DNA of 9,032 nucleotides from Verrucomicrobiota bacterium. Lineage in GTDB: Bacteria > Verrucomicrobiota > Lentisphaeria > Oligosphaerales > Oligosphaeraceae. Positions 1-5,406 of this stretch are shown here, piece after piece. The position numbers and the translations under genes were made by a program. Location of the stretch: assembly GCA_022709995.1 (NCBI GenBank), contig JAKLHU010000055.1, positions 1 through 9,032 of the forward strand. Reading direction: 5' to 3'. Numbering within the stretch: the stretch's first letter is position 1; the number at the start of each line of letters is the position of its first letter. The notes below the pieces were generated by a model. It did no database searches, had not been told where the DNA came from, and worked only from the letters and a program-made list of their open reading frames with translations.

Positions 1-675
1 CACCAGATGGCCCGTCATCGCCGCCGACACCGCCATCTGCACCGTCTCCCGGTCGCGCATCTCGCCGATGAAGATGATGTCCGGATTCTGGCGCACGACA
101 TGGCGCAGCGCCGAGGCGAAATCGCGGGTGTCGCCGCCGATCTCCCGCTGCGAAATGACCGCCAGCTGGTCCTCATGCGTGAATTCAATCGGGTCCTCGA
201 TGGTGACCACGTGCTTGCGCATCGTCGTATTGATGTAATGGAGCAGACAGGCCAAAGTCGTCGTTTTGCCGGCGCCGGTCGCGCCGGTCACCAGAATCAT
301 CCCCCGCGGCGCATCCGCCAGGCGAATCACCGTCTCGGGAATCAGCAGCGCCCGAAAATCCAGGGCGCCGGACGGAATCCGCCGGATCGCCAGGCTCAGC
401 CGCCCCCGCTGATAAGACAAGTTGATGCGGAAGCGGCCGCCGTCGTCCAGCGCCACGCCCAGGTCGAGGTCGCGCTCGCGCGCCAGGCGCTCCGCCGTTC
501 CCGGCGGCAGATGGCGGGTCAGGAACGCCTCGACGTCACCGTCCGTCAGCACCGTCCCGCCCGGCGTCGGCAGGATTTCCCCGGCCCGGCGCAGACTGGG
601 AACCCGGCCCACGCTCAAGAACAAGTCCGAGGCCTGCCATTCCGCCATCTGCAGACATAATGCGGCTATATCCAT
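1..675 (-). CDS. pilT: PilT/PilU-type type IV pilus retraction ATPase (N-terminal part, cut by window edge)
   Basis: Reading the minus strand from the ATG at 675-673 gives 225 open residues that run off the left edge. The N-terminus (MDIAALCLQM, then ASDLFLSVG at about 15-23) matches the usual PilT start, where a 'SDL(H/F)' motif follows a short helix. Walker A is GATGAGKT at 131-138. The Asp box is around 157-164 (TIEDPIEF), Walker B is IIFIGEMRD at 200-208 with the catalytic Glu at 205, and the His box TGHLV is at 221-225 where the sequence ends. In this family the hexameric cytoplasmic ATPase disassembles the pilus for twitching motility or DNA uptake. A purine-rich AGGGAAAG lies 10 bases upstream of the chosen ATG, and an in-frame TAA lies further upstream. 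PilT and PilU are hard to separate without the C-terminus. About 120-150 residues should be missing. No other pilus gene is visible. Confidence 0.93.
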   Translation of the reverse strand, partial: MDIAALCLQMAEWQASDLFLSVGRVPSLRRAGEILPTPGGTVLTDGDVEAFLTRHLPPGTAERLARERDLDLGVALDDGGRFRINLSYQRGRLSLAIRRIPSGALDFRALLIPETVIRLADAPRGMILVTGATGAGKTTTLACLLHYINTTMRKHVVTIEDPIEFTHEDQLAVISQREIGGDTRDFASALRHVVRQNPDIIFIGEMRDRETVQMAVSAAMTGHLV

Positions 676-829
676 AAAAGACGTGCTTTCCCTTGCCCTG
701 GCTTCCGACCCTTCGCCGCGCCGCCCCGTTTTTCGACCTCGCGCGCCACCGGCCACTTAACATATACCGCATTCATCCGGGATTCTCGCGCGAACAGCCC
801 TTTTTCCGCAAAAAAAGACACCGGCCCAT

Positions 830-857
830 TTGCCGTTTCCAGTCCATCAATTAAGAT
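830..857 (+). promoter_or_regulatory. Possible sigma70-type promoter for the Gfo/Idh gene
   Basis: TTGCCG at 830-835 and TAAGAT at 852-857 are separated by 16 bases, inside the only AT-rich patch of the 676-957 gap (ATCAATTAAGATATAGA). Each box matches the consensus at four of six positions. A start near 864 would leave a leader of roughly 95 bases before the ATG at 958. The rest of this divergent gap holds an A/T-rich inverted repeat (CTTTTT/AAAAAG, about 800-817) and no clear promoter for the minus-strand pilus gene beyond an AT-rich patch at 757-767. Confidence 0.4.
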
Positions 858-942
858 ATAGACGTGGGCACTCGCGGAATTTGCCAGGAGCACCACCCTT
901 GGACCGGTCACCGCCTGTCGCGCTGACGGCCTTTCAACCCTC

Positions 943-947
943 AGGAG
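943..947 (+). promoter_or_regulatory. Shine-Dalgarno site of the Gfo/Idh gene
   Basis: AGGAG lies 10 bases before the ATG at 958. It fixes that start, and it is one of the few strong ribosome sites in the window. Confidence 0.75.
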
Positions 948-957
948 AGCACGCATC

Positions 958-2142
958 ATGGAAAAACTCAGAGTCGGAGTCGTCGGCGTCGGTTCAGTCG
1001 TCCGCGAAATCTACCAGTACCTTTACTTCCGCAGCGACTTCACCCCCATTCTTGACATTGTCGCCGTCGCCGACCCGAACGACCAGTTTCGCGAATGGTT
1101 CTGCGACACCTTCAACATTCCGCAAAAACGCCGCTACCGCGACTACAAGGAGATGTTCGCCCAGAACGAACTCGACGCGGCCCAGATCAACACCCCGGAC
1201 CACATCCACGCCGCACCGACCATCGCCGCCCTCAAGGCCGGCCTGGACGTGGTCGTGCCCAAGCCGACCGCGGCCACCGTCAAAGACACCCACGCCATGA
1301 TCCAGGCGTCCCGCGAAACCGGCCGCCTGCTCGGCATCGACTTCCACAAGCGCGAAGACCCGCGTTTCAAAGAAGCCGAGGCCCGCTATCAGAGCGGACG
1401 CTACGGCCGCTTCCAAGCCGGCATCTGGTACATGCTGGACAAGCTGATGGTCGCCGACCCCAACCACTCGCCCCGCTTCTTCGCGTCCCCGGACTTCGCC
1501 GAACGCAACACCCCGATCTCCTTCCTGACCGTCCACATGTGCGACGCCCTGATCAAGGTCGTCGACCTCAAACCGGTCGAAGTGCGCGCCACCGGCTTCT
1601 CCCACAAGCTGCCGTCGCTGTCACCCATCCCCGTCAAGGGCTTTGACATGGTCGACACGGAAATCGTCTTTGACAACGGCGCCGTCGCCCACATCTTCAC
1701 CGGCTGGCACCTGCCCAACACCGCCCACGCCACCACCGTCCAGTCCAGCCGCATGATCTGCTCGGACGGCATGTTCGACATCGGCCTCGACACCCCCGGC
1801 CTGCATGAAATCCACCCCGACGGCATCTTCGAAGTCAACCCCCTGTTCAAAAACTTCGAAAAGGACGGCCTGGTCACCGGCTACGGCATCAGCAGCCCAG
1901 GACGCCTGTACCAGAAATTCCTGGCCGGCCGCAACGGCAAGCTGGCCCCGGAAGTGCGCGACCAGATGATGACGGCCACCGCCCTCGGGTTCTATACCTC
2001 GCTCGTCCTCGAAGGCGCCGAGGAAAGCCTCCGCAAAGGCAAGGACATCGCCGACGGCGTGACCCGCGGCATCACCGTCGACTTGAAAGCCCTCCTCGCC
2101 CGCGAACTGGGTCAGGGCGCCCTGGCCGAATACGGCTATTGA
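958..2142 (+). CDS. Gfo/Idh/MocA-family NAD(P)-dependent oxidoreductase
   Basis: A 394-residue cytoplasmic protein with no signal peptide. The Rossmann fold opens with GVVGVGSV (residues 7-14, GxxGxG pattern). The acidic Asp39 in VAVADPN ends the second beta strand and probably favours NAD. The substrate-side motif normally written EKP is PKP here (101-103, Lys102 kept), preceded by NTPDHIHAAPTIAALKAG (78-95), which is typical of the family. The second signature has His193-x-x-Asp196 (TVHMCDAL), the usual place of the catalytic His. Family members oxidise or reduce sugars, inositols and amino sugars, and the substrate cannot be read from sequence. Length is normal (330-450). The gene has its own promoter and ribosome-binding signals, and lies upstream of an esterase and near a sugar isomerase, so a role in sugar catabolism is likely but inferred. 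Confidence 0.93.
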   Translation: MEKLRVGVVGVGSVVREIYQYLYFRSDFTPILDIVAVADPNDQFREWFCDTFNIPQKRRYRDYKEMFAQNELDAAQINTPDHIHAAPTIAALKAGLDVVVPKPTAATVKDTHAMIQASRETGRLLGIDFHKREDPRFKEAEARYQSGRYGRFQAGIWYMLDKLMVADPNHSPRFFASPDFAERNTPISFLTVHMCDALIKVVDLKPVEVRATGFSHKLPSLSPIPVKGFDMVDTEIVFDNGAVAHIFTGWHLPNTAHATTVQSSRMICSDGMFDIGLDTPGLHEIHPDGIFEVNPLFKNFEKDGLVTGYGISSPGRLYQKFLAGRNGKLAPEVRDQMMTATALGFYTSLVLEGAEESLRKGKDIADGVTRGITVDLKALLARELGQGALAEYGY

Positions 2143-2150
2143 CCTCAACC

Positions 2151-2185
2151 GGCCGGCAGTCCGCCCTCCCGACTGCCCGCCGGCC
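2151..2185 (+). terminator. GC-rich hairpin after the Gfo/Idh gene, possible weak terminator
   Basis: GGCCGGCAGTC (2151-2161) can pair with the GACTGCC...GGCC arm at 2171-2185. This gives seven plus four base pairs, a four-base bulge and a nine-base loop, beginning eight bases past the stop codon. No T-run follows, so it is not a classical intrinsic terminator; it may protect the 3' end of the message. The remainder of the gap to 2355 is GC-rich with an additional CCGGCC/GGCCGG palindrome. I see no convincing promoter there, so the esterase may be co-transcribed by readthrough. Confidence 0.35.
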
Positions 2186-2355
2186 ACTTGCCAGAAGCAC
2201 GGACACCCGCCGGACCGGCTCCGACGGCCGCTTCCGTGCTTTTGACTGCCGACCATTCCAGTCCCAGCCCACCCGAAAAAGCCGACCCGGCCTGGCCGGC
2301 GACGCCAATTTTCCGCCCCTGTCCGAGTCCGTCCACTTTCCCCAGGCGCCCATCC

Positions 2356-3297
2356 ATGATGACAGACCCCATCCCGCCCTTTGCCATTCTGCGTTCAGAA
2401 CTGTCCACCCTGCCGCCGGAACAGCCCGTCTGGCCGGACGGCGTGCCGGAGTTGCCCCCGCCCCACGGCCACAGCCAGGGCGAACGCGACGACAGCCGCG
2501 GCGCCATTCATCTCGACCGTTTCATCAGCAACATCAGCGTGCCGGGGCTGTTCGCGTATCCGGCCGCGGCGGCCACCAACACGGGCGCCGCGGTCCTGGT
2601 CTGTCCCGGCGGCGGCTATGCCGGCGTGGCCATCGACAAGGAAGGCCACGACCTGGCGCGCTTTTTCAACAGCATCGGCGTCTCGGCGTTTGTCCTCAAG
2701 TACCGTGTCCCGGCCCCGGACGACCGACATGGCCTGCTGACCGACGCCCCGCTGCGCGACGCCCAGCGCGCCCTGCGCCTGATCCGCGCCCGGGCCAAGG
2801 ACCTCGGCATCATCCCCAGCCGCGTGGGCATCATGGGCTTTTCCTCCGGCGGCCACCTGGCCGCCACCGCCTCCACCCTGTTCGACGACGCCCCGGACCG
2901 CGACCCCGTCCTGAAACAGCTTTCCGCCCGACCTGACTTCACGATTCTGGTTTATCCAGTCATCTCCATCCTCCAGGATTTCATGCACTCCGGCTCGCGC
3001 CTGCGGCTGCTCGGACCGGATCCAGACCCGGCCCGGAACAGGAGGTTTTCACCGGAAACGCAGGTCAAGGAGGACACTCCGCCCTGCCTGCTCATCCAGA
3101 CCGGCGACGACTCGGTGCCCGTCCAGAACAGCATCGCGTATTACCTGGCCGCCCAGAAAGCCAAGGTCCCGGCGGAAATGCATCTGTTTGCCGCCGGCGG
3201 ACACGGCTATGGCATGAAAAAACGCGGCCTGCCCATCGACTCCTGGACCGACCGCGTGCACGACTGGATCCGCAGCACGGTCCTGGCGCTCCCCTGA
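2356..3297 (+). CDS. Alpha/beta hydrolase, acetylxylan-esterase-like carbohydrate esterase
   Basis: A 313-residue alpha/beta hydrolase. An oxyanion-type VCPGGGYAGVAIDKEG segment is at 82-97. The nucleophile elbow is GFSSG at 161-165 with Ser163. The probable acid is Asp251 (DDSVPVQNS region, 251-259), and the catalytic His is His283 in GGHGYGM. This layout is typical of small bacterial esterases that deacetylate xylan, pectin or other acetylated sugars; the exact substrate is unknown. The frame stays open to an ATG at 2188, but those 56 extra codons encode only low-complexity Pro/Ala/Ser, so the tandem ATG-ATG at 2356/2359 is chosen. Its ribosome site is poor (only AGG at 2344-2346). I see no clear signal peptide, so the protein is probably intracellular and would act on imported sugars. 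It ends 111 bases from the convergent isomerase gene. Confidence 0.88.
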   Translation: MMTDPIPPFAILRSELSTLPPEQPVWPDGVPELPPPHGHSQGERDDSRGAIHLDRFISNISVPGLFAYPAAAATNTGAAVLVCPGGGYAGVAIDKEGHDLARFFNSIGVSAFVLKYRVPAPDDRHGLLTDAPLRDAQRALRLIRARAKDLGIIPSRVGIMGFSSGGHLAATASTLFDDAPDRDPVLKQLSARPDFTILVYPVISILQDFMHSGSRLRLLGPDPDPARNRRFSPETQVKEDTPPCLLIQTGDDSVPVQNSIAYYLAAQKAKVPAEMHLFAAGGHGYGMKKRGLPIDSWTDRVHDWIRSTVLALP

Positions 3298-3338
3298 CTT
3301 GGGCAAAGCCAAAATCGCGGCCAGACAAAAATGGACAT

Positions 3339-3381
3339 AAAAAGGGCGAAGACCTTGGTCCGGATGACCGCCGTCTTCGCC
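3339..3381 (-). terminator. Factor-independent terminator of the XylA-like gene
   Basis: On the minus strand, GGCGAAGAC (from 3381) pairs perfectly with GTCTTCGCC (to 3345). A nested GGTC/GACC pair in the loop extends the stem, and the hairpin is followed by CTTTTTA. It begins 28 bases after the stop of the minus-strand isomerase gene, which is the expected place. The plus strand has no equivalent T-run, so the hairpin mainly serves the minus direction, though it also sits between two convergent genes. Confidence 0.82.
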
Positions 3382-3408
3382 TTGGCCGAATTTCCTCCGG
3401 CGCTCGCG

Positions 3409-4443
3409 TCACTTGCCCATCAATGCGCGAATGATCAGGCGCTCCAGACCCTCGTAGTCGCGCTCCGCGATGAAGCCGCCGACAACCTTGTCATCCAGCG
3501 AACGAGACACCGCCAGCAGGTCCAGGAAAATTTCCCGGCTGTTGCTCAAATGGCGGGTGCTCGCCTCCAGCTTTTGCGTCCGCATCACCTTGATGTCAAG
3601 GCCGACGGCCTCGCCATGATTGCCATAGCCGTGCCGGTCAAGAATCCTGACCTGGTTGAAAGCGCGGCGCAGATCCACCGCGCCAAACGACTTGTCCTGG
3701 TCGAATTTGAGGCCGTTCTGGTCGTTCAGATGCACCGAGAACAACTTCTTGTGCGCCAGCGCATAGCCCATTTCGTCGGACGGGTCGAGATTGGCCAGGA
3801 TCGCATGCGCGCTTTCGATGTTGACACCGACCCGGGACGGGTCGCTCGTCAGCATGCCGAGGGCGATCGCATGCCCCGTGGTCGGAATGTAAGTGTGATC
3901 CATCGGCTCGTTCGGCTTCGGCTCAATGGCGATCTTGATCGTCGGGCAATACCGCAGCATCTCGTCGATGACCGCCGCAATGCGCTCGACGGCGACGGCG
4001 CTGTCCTTCGCTTCGCGGATGTACGTGCCTTCCCGTGCCAGCCACAACACAATCAGGTTGGTCCCCAGCGCCTGGGCAATGTCAATCGATTTCAGGAAAC
4101 GCTCCCGCGCGAACGCCCGGCATTTCGGGCAGTTGTTCGTGAAGCCGCCGTCAATCGTGCGCGGGTCAAACCAGAGACGCGGCGCCACGAATTCGGCAAA
4201 CAGGCCCTGCGCGTCCAGCTTGGCCTTCAACGCCTTCGCCGCCGCCGTGATTTCCGCCGCCGTCATCTCATTCAGATTTGGAACGGCGTCGTCGTCGTGA
4301 AACTGCACGCCATCAAAGCCAAGCTTCTTGTACATCGCCAACTTGGCGTCGAAAGCCATGGACTGACGGACATCCGGACCAAAAGGATCGGCGCCCTCGT
4401 GAATGTTCCAAGGCCCAAACGTAAACACAAACTTGCCTGCCAT
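3409..4443 (-). CDS. XylA-like sugar isomerase (xylose isomerase family TIM barrel)
   Basis: A 344-residue protein that follows Streptomyces/Actinoplanes-type D-xylose isomerase along its length. The N-terminal FTFGPWN (7-13) leads to DPFG, then FHDDD at 48-52 with catalytic His49 and Asp52. WLAREG follows at 134-139, then IEPKPNEP at 173-180 (metal ligand Glu174, Lys176). Glu210 and His213 lie in NIESAHA, and FDQD is at 247-250 (Asp248, Asp250). A final Asp283 lies in GLDIK. The family interconverts aldoses and ketoses with two divalent metals. One M1 ligand differs: LFSVHLND has His238 where the classical enzyme has Asp in LFHIDLNG. At 344 residues it is shorter than the usual 385-440. An ATG at 4533 would add 30 residues, but AAAGGAG stands just upstream of the ATG at 4443. 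The sugar may not be xylose. Confidence 0.9.
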   Translation of the reverse strand: MAGKFVFTFGPWNIHEGADPFGPDVRQSMAFDAKLAMYKKLGFDGVQFHDDDAVPNLNEMTAAEITAAAKALKAKLDAQGLFAEFVAPRLWFDPRTIDGGFTNNCPKCRAFARERFLKSIDIAQALGTNLIVLWLAREGTYIREAKDSAVAVERIAAVIDEMLRYCPTIKIAIEPKPNEPMDHTYIPTTGHAIALGMLTSDPSRVGVNIESAHAILANLDPSDEMGYALAHKKLFSVHLNDQNGLKFDQDKSFGAVDLRRAFNQVRILDRHGYGNHGEAVGLDIKVMRTQKLEASTRHLSNSREIFLDLLAVSRSLDDKVVGGFIAERDYEGLERLIIRALMGK

Positions 4444-4453
4444 GTTCGCTGTT

Positions 4454-4460
4454 CTCCTTT
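4454..4460 (-). promoter_or_regulatory. Shine-Dalgarno site deciding the start of the XylA-like gene
   Basis: AAAGGAG on the minus strand lies 10 bases before the ATG at 4443-4441. It rules out the longer in-frame start at 4533, whose extra codons cover the dyad and box elements of the leader. Confidence 0.8.
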
Positions 4461-4494
4461 GCAACCATGAAATGATTTCTGCTGGACGAGAGCG

Positions 4495-4511
4495 GCTTTT
4501 CCGGGAAAAGC
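4495..4511. promoter_or_regulatory. Perfect dyad GCTTTTCC-G-GGAAAAGC, candidate operator in the isomerase leader
   Basis: Two exact 8-base arms are separated by one base, 52 bases upstream of the isomerase ATG and inside its predicted leader. As RNA it would form a 7-bp hairpin with a 3-base loop; as DNA it has the symmetry of a repressor site. No regulator gene is present in the window, so the binding protein is unknown. Confidence 0.45.
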
Positions 4512-4518
4512 GACCGTC

Positions 4519-4552
4519 GTTCGAATTACCCATACATTAACACCGGTTCGAA
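4519..4552. promoter_or_regulatory. Pair of GTTCGAA boxes in the divergent control region
   Basis: GTTCGAA occurs at 4519-4525 and again at 4546-4552, 27 bases apart. Because TTCGAA is self-complementary, the pair reads as both a direct and an inverted repeat. An AT-rich stretch (ATTACCCATACATTAAC) lies between them. The placement between divergent genes, downstream of the predicted isomerase promoter, suggests a regulator binding to both boxes. This is inference. Confidence 0.35.
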
Positions 4553-4570
4553 CTTCTGCCAGTCTATGCA

Positions 4571-4600
4571 TTGATGATAGCCCGATGAAGGTTACATTAT
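4571..4600 (+). promoter_or_regulatory. Possible promoter of the protease / binding-protein / TrkH operon
   Basis: TTGATG at 4571-4576 and CATTAT at 4595-4600 are separated by 18 bases. Each box matches the sigma70 consensus at four of six positions. A start near 4608 would give a leader of about 93 bases to the ATG at 4701. The -10 box overlaps that of the divergent isomerase promoter, so the two promoters would compete for polymerase. Confidence 0.35.
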
Positions 4601-4626
4601 ATCCGAAAAGTTTCTTCCGCCGGCAA
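4596..4626 (-). promoter_or_regulatory. Possible promoter of the XylA-like gene with perfect TATAAT
   Basis: On the minus strand an exact TATAAT (4601 to 4596) is preceded by TTGCCG (4626 to 4621) with a long 19-base spacer. Transcription from about 4589 would give a leader of roughly 145 bases that contains the GTTCGAA boxes and the 8-bp-arm dyad. The perfect -10 box in such GC-rich DNA is the best part of the call; the -35 box is weaker. Confidence 0.45.
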
Positions 4627-4700
4627 CCGCCGTTTGCCCCGGCCGTTCGGGCCTCGGCCTTTCAAGGCGCCTGCTTCGCTCCTCAACTTCAGGACCAGCC

Positions 4701-5360
4701 ATGTTCATTGAATTGCTCTGGCGGCAACCCGCCTTTTACCTGTCCTGGATCCTGGTGGTCGTCTTTTCCATCTGCATTCATGAATTCACCCATGCTTGGG
4801 TGGCCCACGGCCAAGGCGACGACACCGCCAGCGCCAATGGCTTCCTGAGCCTGGACCCCCGCCGGGTCATGGGCTATCAGTCGCTGATCGCACTGGCCTT
4901 GTTCGGAATCGCCTGGGGCGCCGTCCCGGTCGACCCGCGCCGGTTCCGGACCCCGGCCAGCTCCGCTCTGGTCGCCCTGGCCGGACCGCTGGCCAACGCC
5001 GGCCTGGCCGTCCTCTTCGCCGTCATCCTGACCGGCGCCGGTTTGCTTCAGAGTCATGTCCCGGAAGGCCTTTCCAACGCCCTCACTCTCTTCTGCGGCG
5101 TCGGCGTCCAGGCCAACAGCCTCCTCCTGGTCTTCAACCTCCTGCCCATCCCGATGCTCGACGGCTGGGGCGTGGCCGAAGCCATTTTCCCGCCCCTGCG
5201 GCGCCTGACCGCCGAACAGCGCGGCGCCTACAGCCTCGTCGCCATTTTGCTGATCTGGTTCTCGCCGCTCAAAAACATCGTCTTCGGACTGTCCGGCCTG
5301 TTCGGGAACATCATCATGTCCGCCATTGGCGCCATCCTGGCCCTGTTCAACCTCGCCTGA
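4701..5360 (+). CDS. Site-2 protease-family (M50) intramembrane metallopeptidase
   Basis: A compact 219-residue polytopic membrane protein. The zinc site HEFTH (His27, Glu28, His31) sits at the end of the first membrane helix. The third ligand is Asp154 in NLLPIPMLDGWG (146-157), the family's conserved second motif. Between them, LSLDPRRVMG (49-58) corresponds to the 'L-T-L-N-P' loop of the short bacterial S2P group, and LAGPLANAG (93-101) to its conserved helix. There is no PDZ domain, so it belongs with the small S2P proteins rather than RseP. It would cut a substrate within the membrane; no anti-sigma factor or other obvious substrate is encoded nearby. AGGA at 4691-4694 precedes the ATG by six bases. 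The gene is first of three on this strand, 46 bases before the binding protein. Confidence 0.9.
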   Translation: MFIELLWRQPAFYLSWILVVVFSICIHEFTHAWVAHGQGDDTASANGFLSLDPRRVMGYQSLIALALFGIAWGAVPVDPRRFRTPASSALVALAGPLANAGLAVLFAVILTGAGLLQSHVPEGLSNALTLFCGVGVQANSLLLVFNLLPIPMLDGWGVAEAIFPPLRRLTAEQRGAYSLVAILLIWFSPLKNIVFGLSGLFGNIIMSAIGAILALFNLA

Positions 5361-5375
5361 CCACATCCATCCCCA

Positions 5376-5403
5376 CGACGGCCGCCCCCCGACGGCCCCC
5401 CCC
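5376..5403 (+). repeat. Tandem pair of 14-base C-rich units ending in a C8 run
   Basis: CGACGGCCGCCCCC (5376-5389) is followed directly by CGACGGCCCCCCCC (5390-5403), which differs at one of 14 positions. The second copy ends three bases before the ATG of the binding-protein gene and fills the space where a ribosome site should be. On the opposite strand the region is a series of G runs of 4, 6 and 8, which could form a quadruplex. Confidence 0.65.
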
Positions 5404-5406
5404 ACC

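Noticed and set aside
902..909. Palindrome GACCGGTC before the Gfo/Idh gene, sharing ACCGGT with 4543-4548 near the isomerase promoter; considered as a common LacI-type operator
   Set aside because: The shared core is only six bases and such GC-rich hexamers are expected by chance at this composition; the flanks do not match.
666..959. 97-codon minus-strand frame in the 676-957 gap, ending just inside the pilus ATPase start
   Set aside because: No recognisable motif or ribosome site, and its start coincides with the complement of the Gfo/Idh start region. A coupled leader peptide cannot be excluded but is unsupported.
2188..2355. N-terminal extension of the esterase to the upstream ATG
   Set aside because: It would add 56 low-complexity Pro/Ala/Ser residues that do not look like a signal peptide or domain.
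3331..4470. 379-codon plus-strand frame opposite the isomerase gene
   Set aside because: Arg-rich shadow with no family resemblance; the minus strand has the complete xylose isomerase active site, ribosome site and terminator.
4444..4590. Riboswitch in the isomerase leader
   Set aside because: Only the short dyad and boxes are seen; there is no multi-helix fold or known aptamer core.
5326..5406. Earlier start for the binding protein
   Set aside because: It begins inside the protease gene and would place a Pro-rich stretch before the hydrophobic export signal that fits an N-terminus at 5407.
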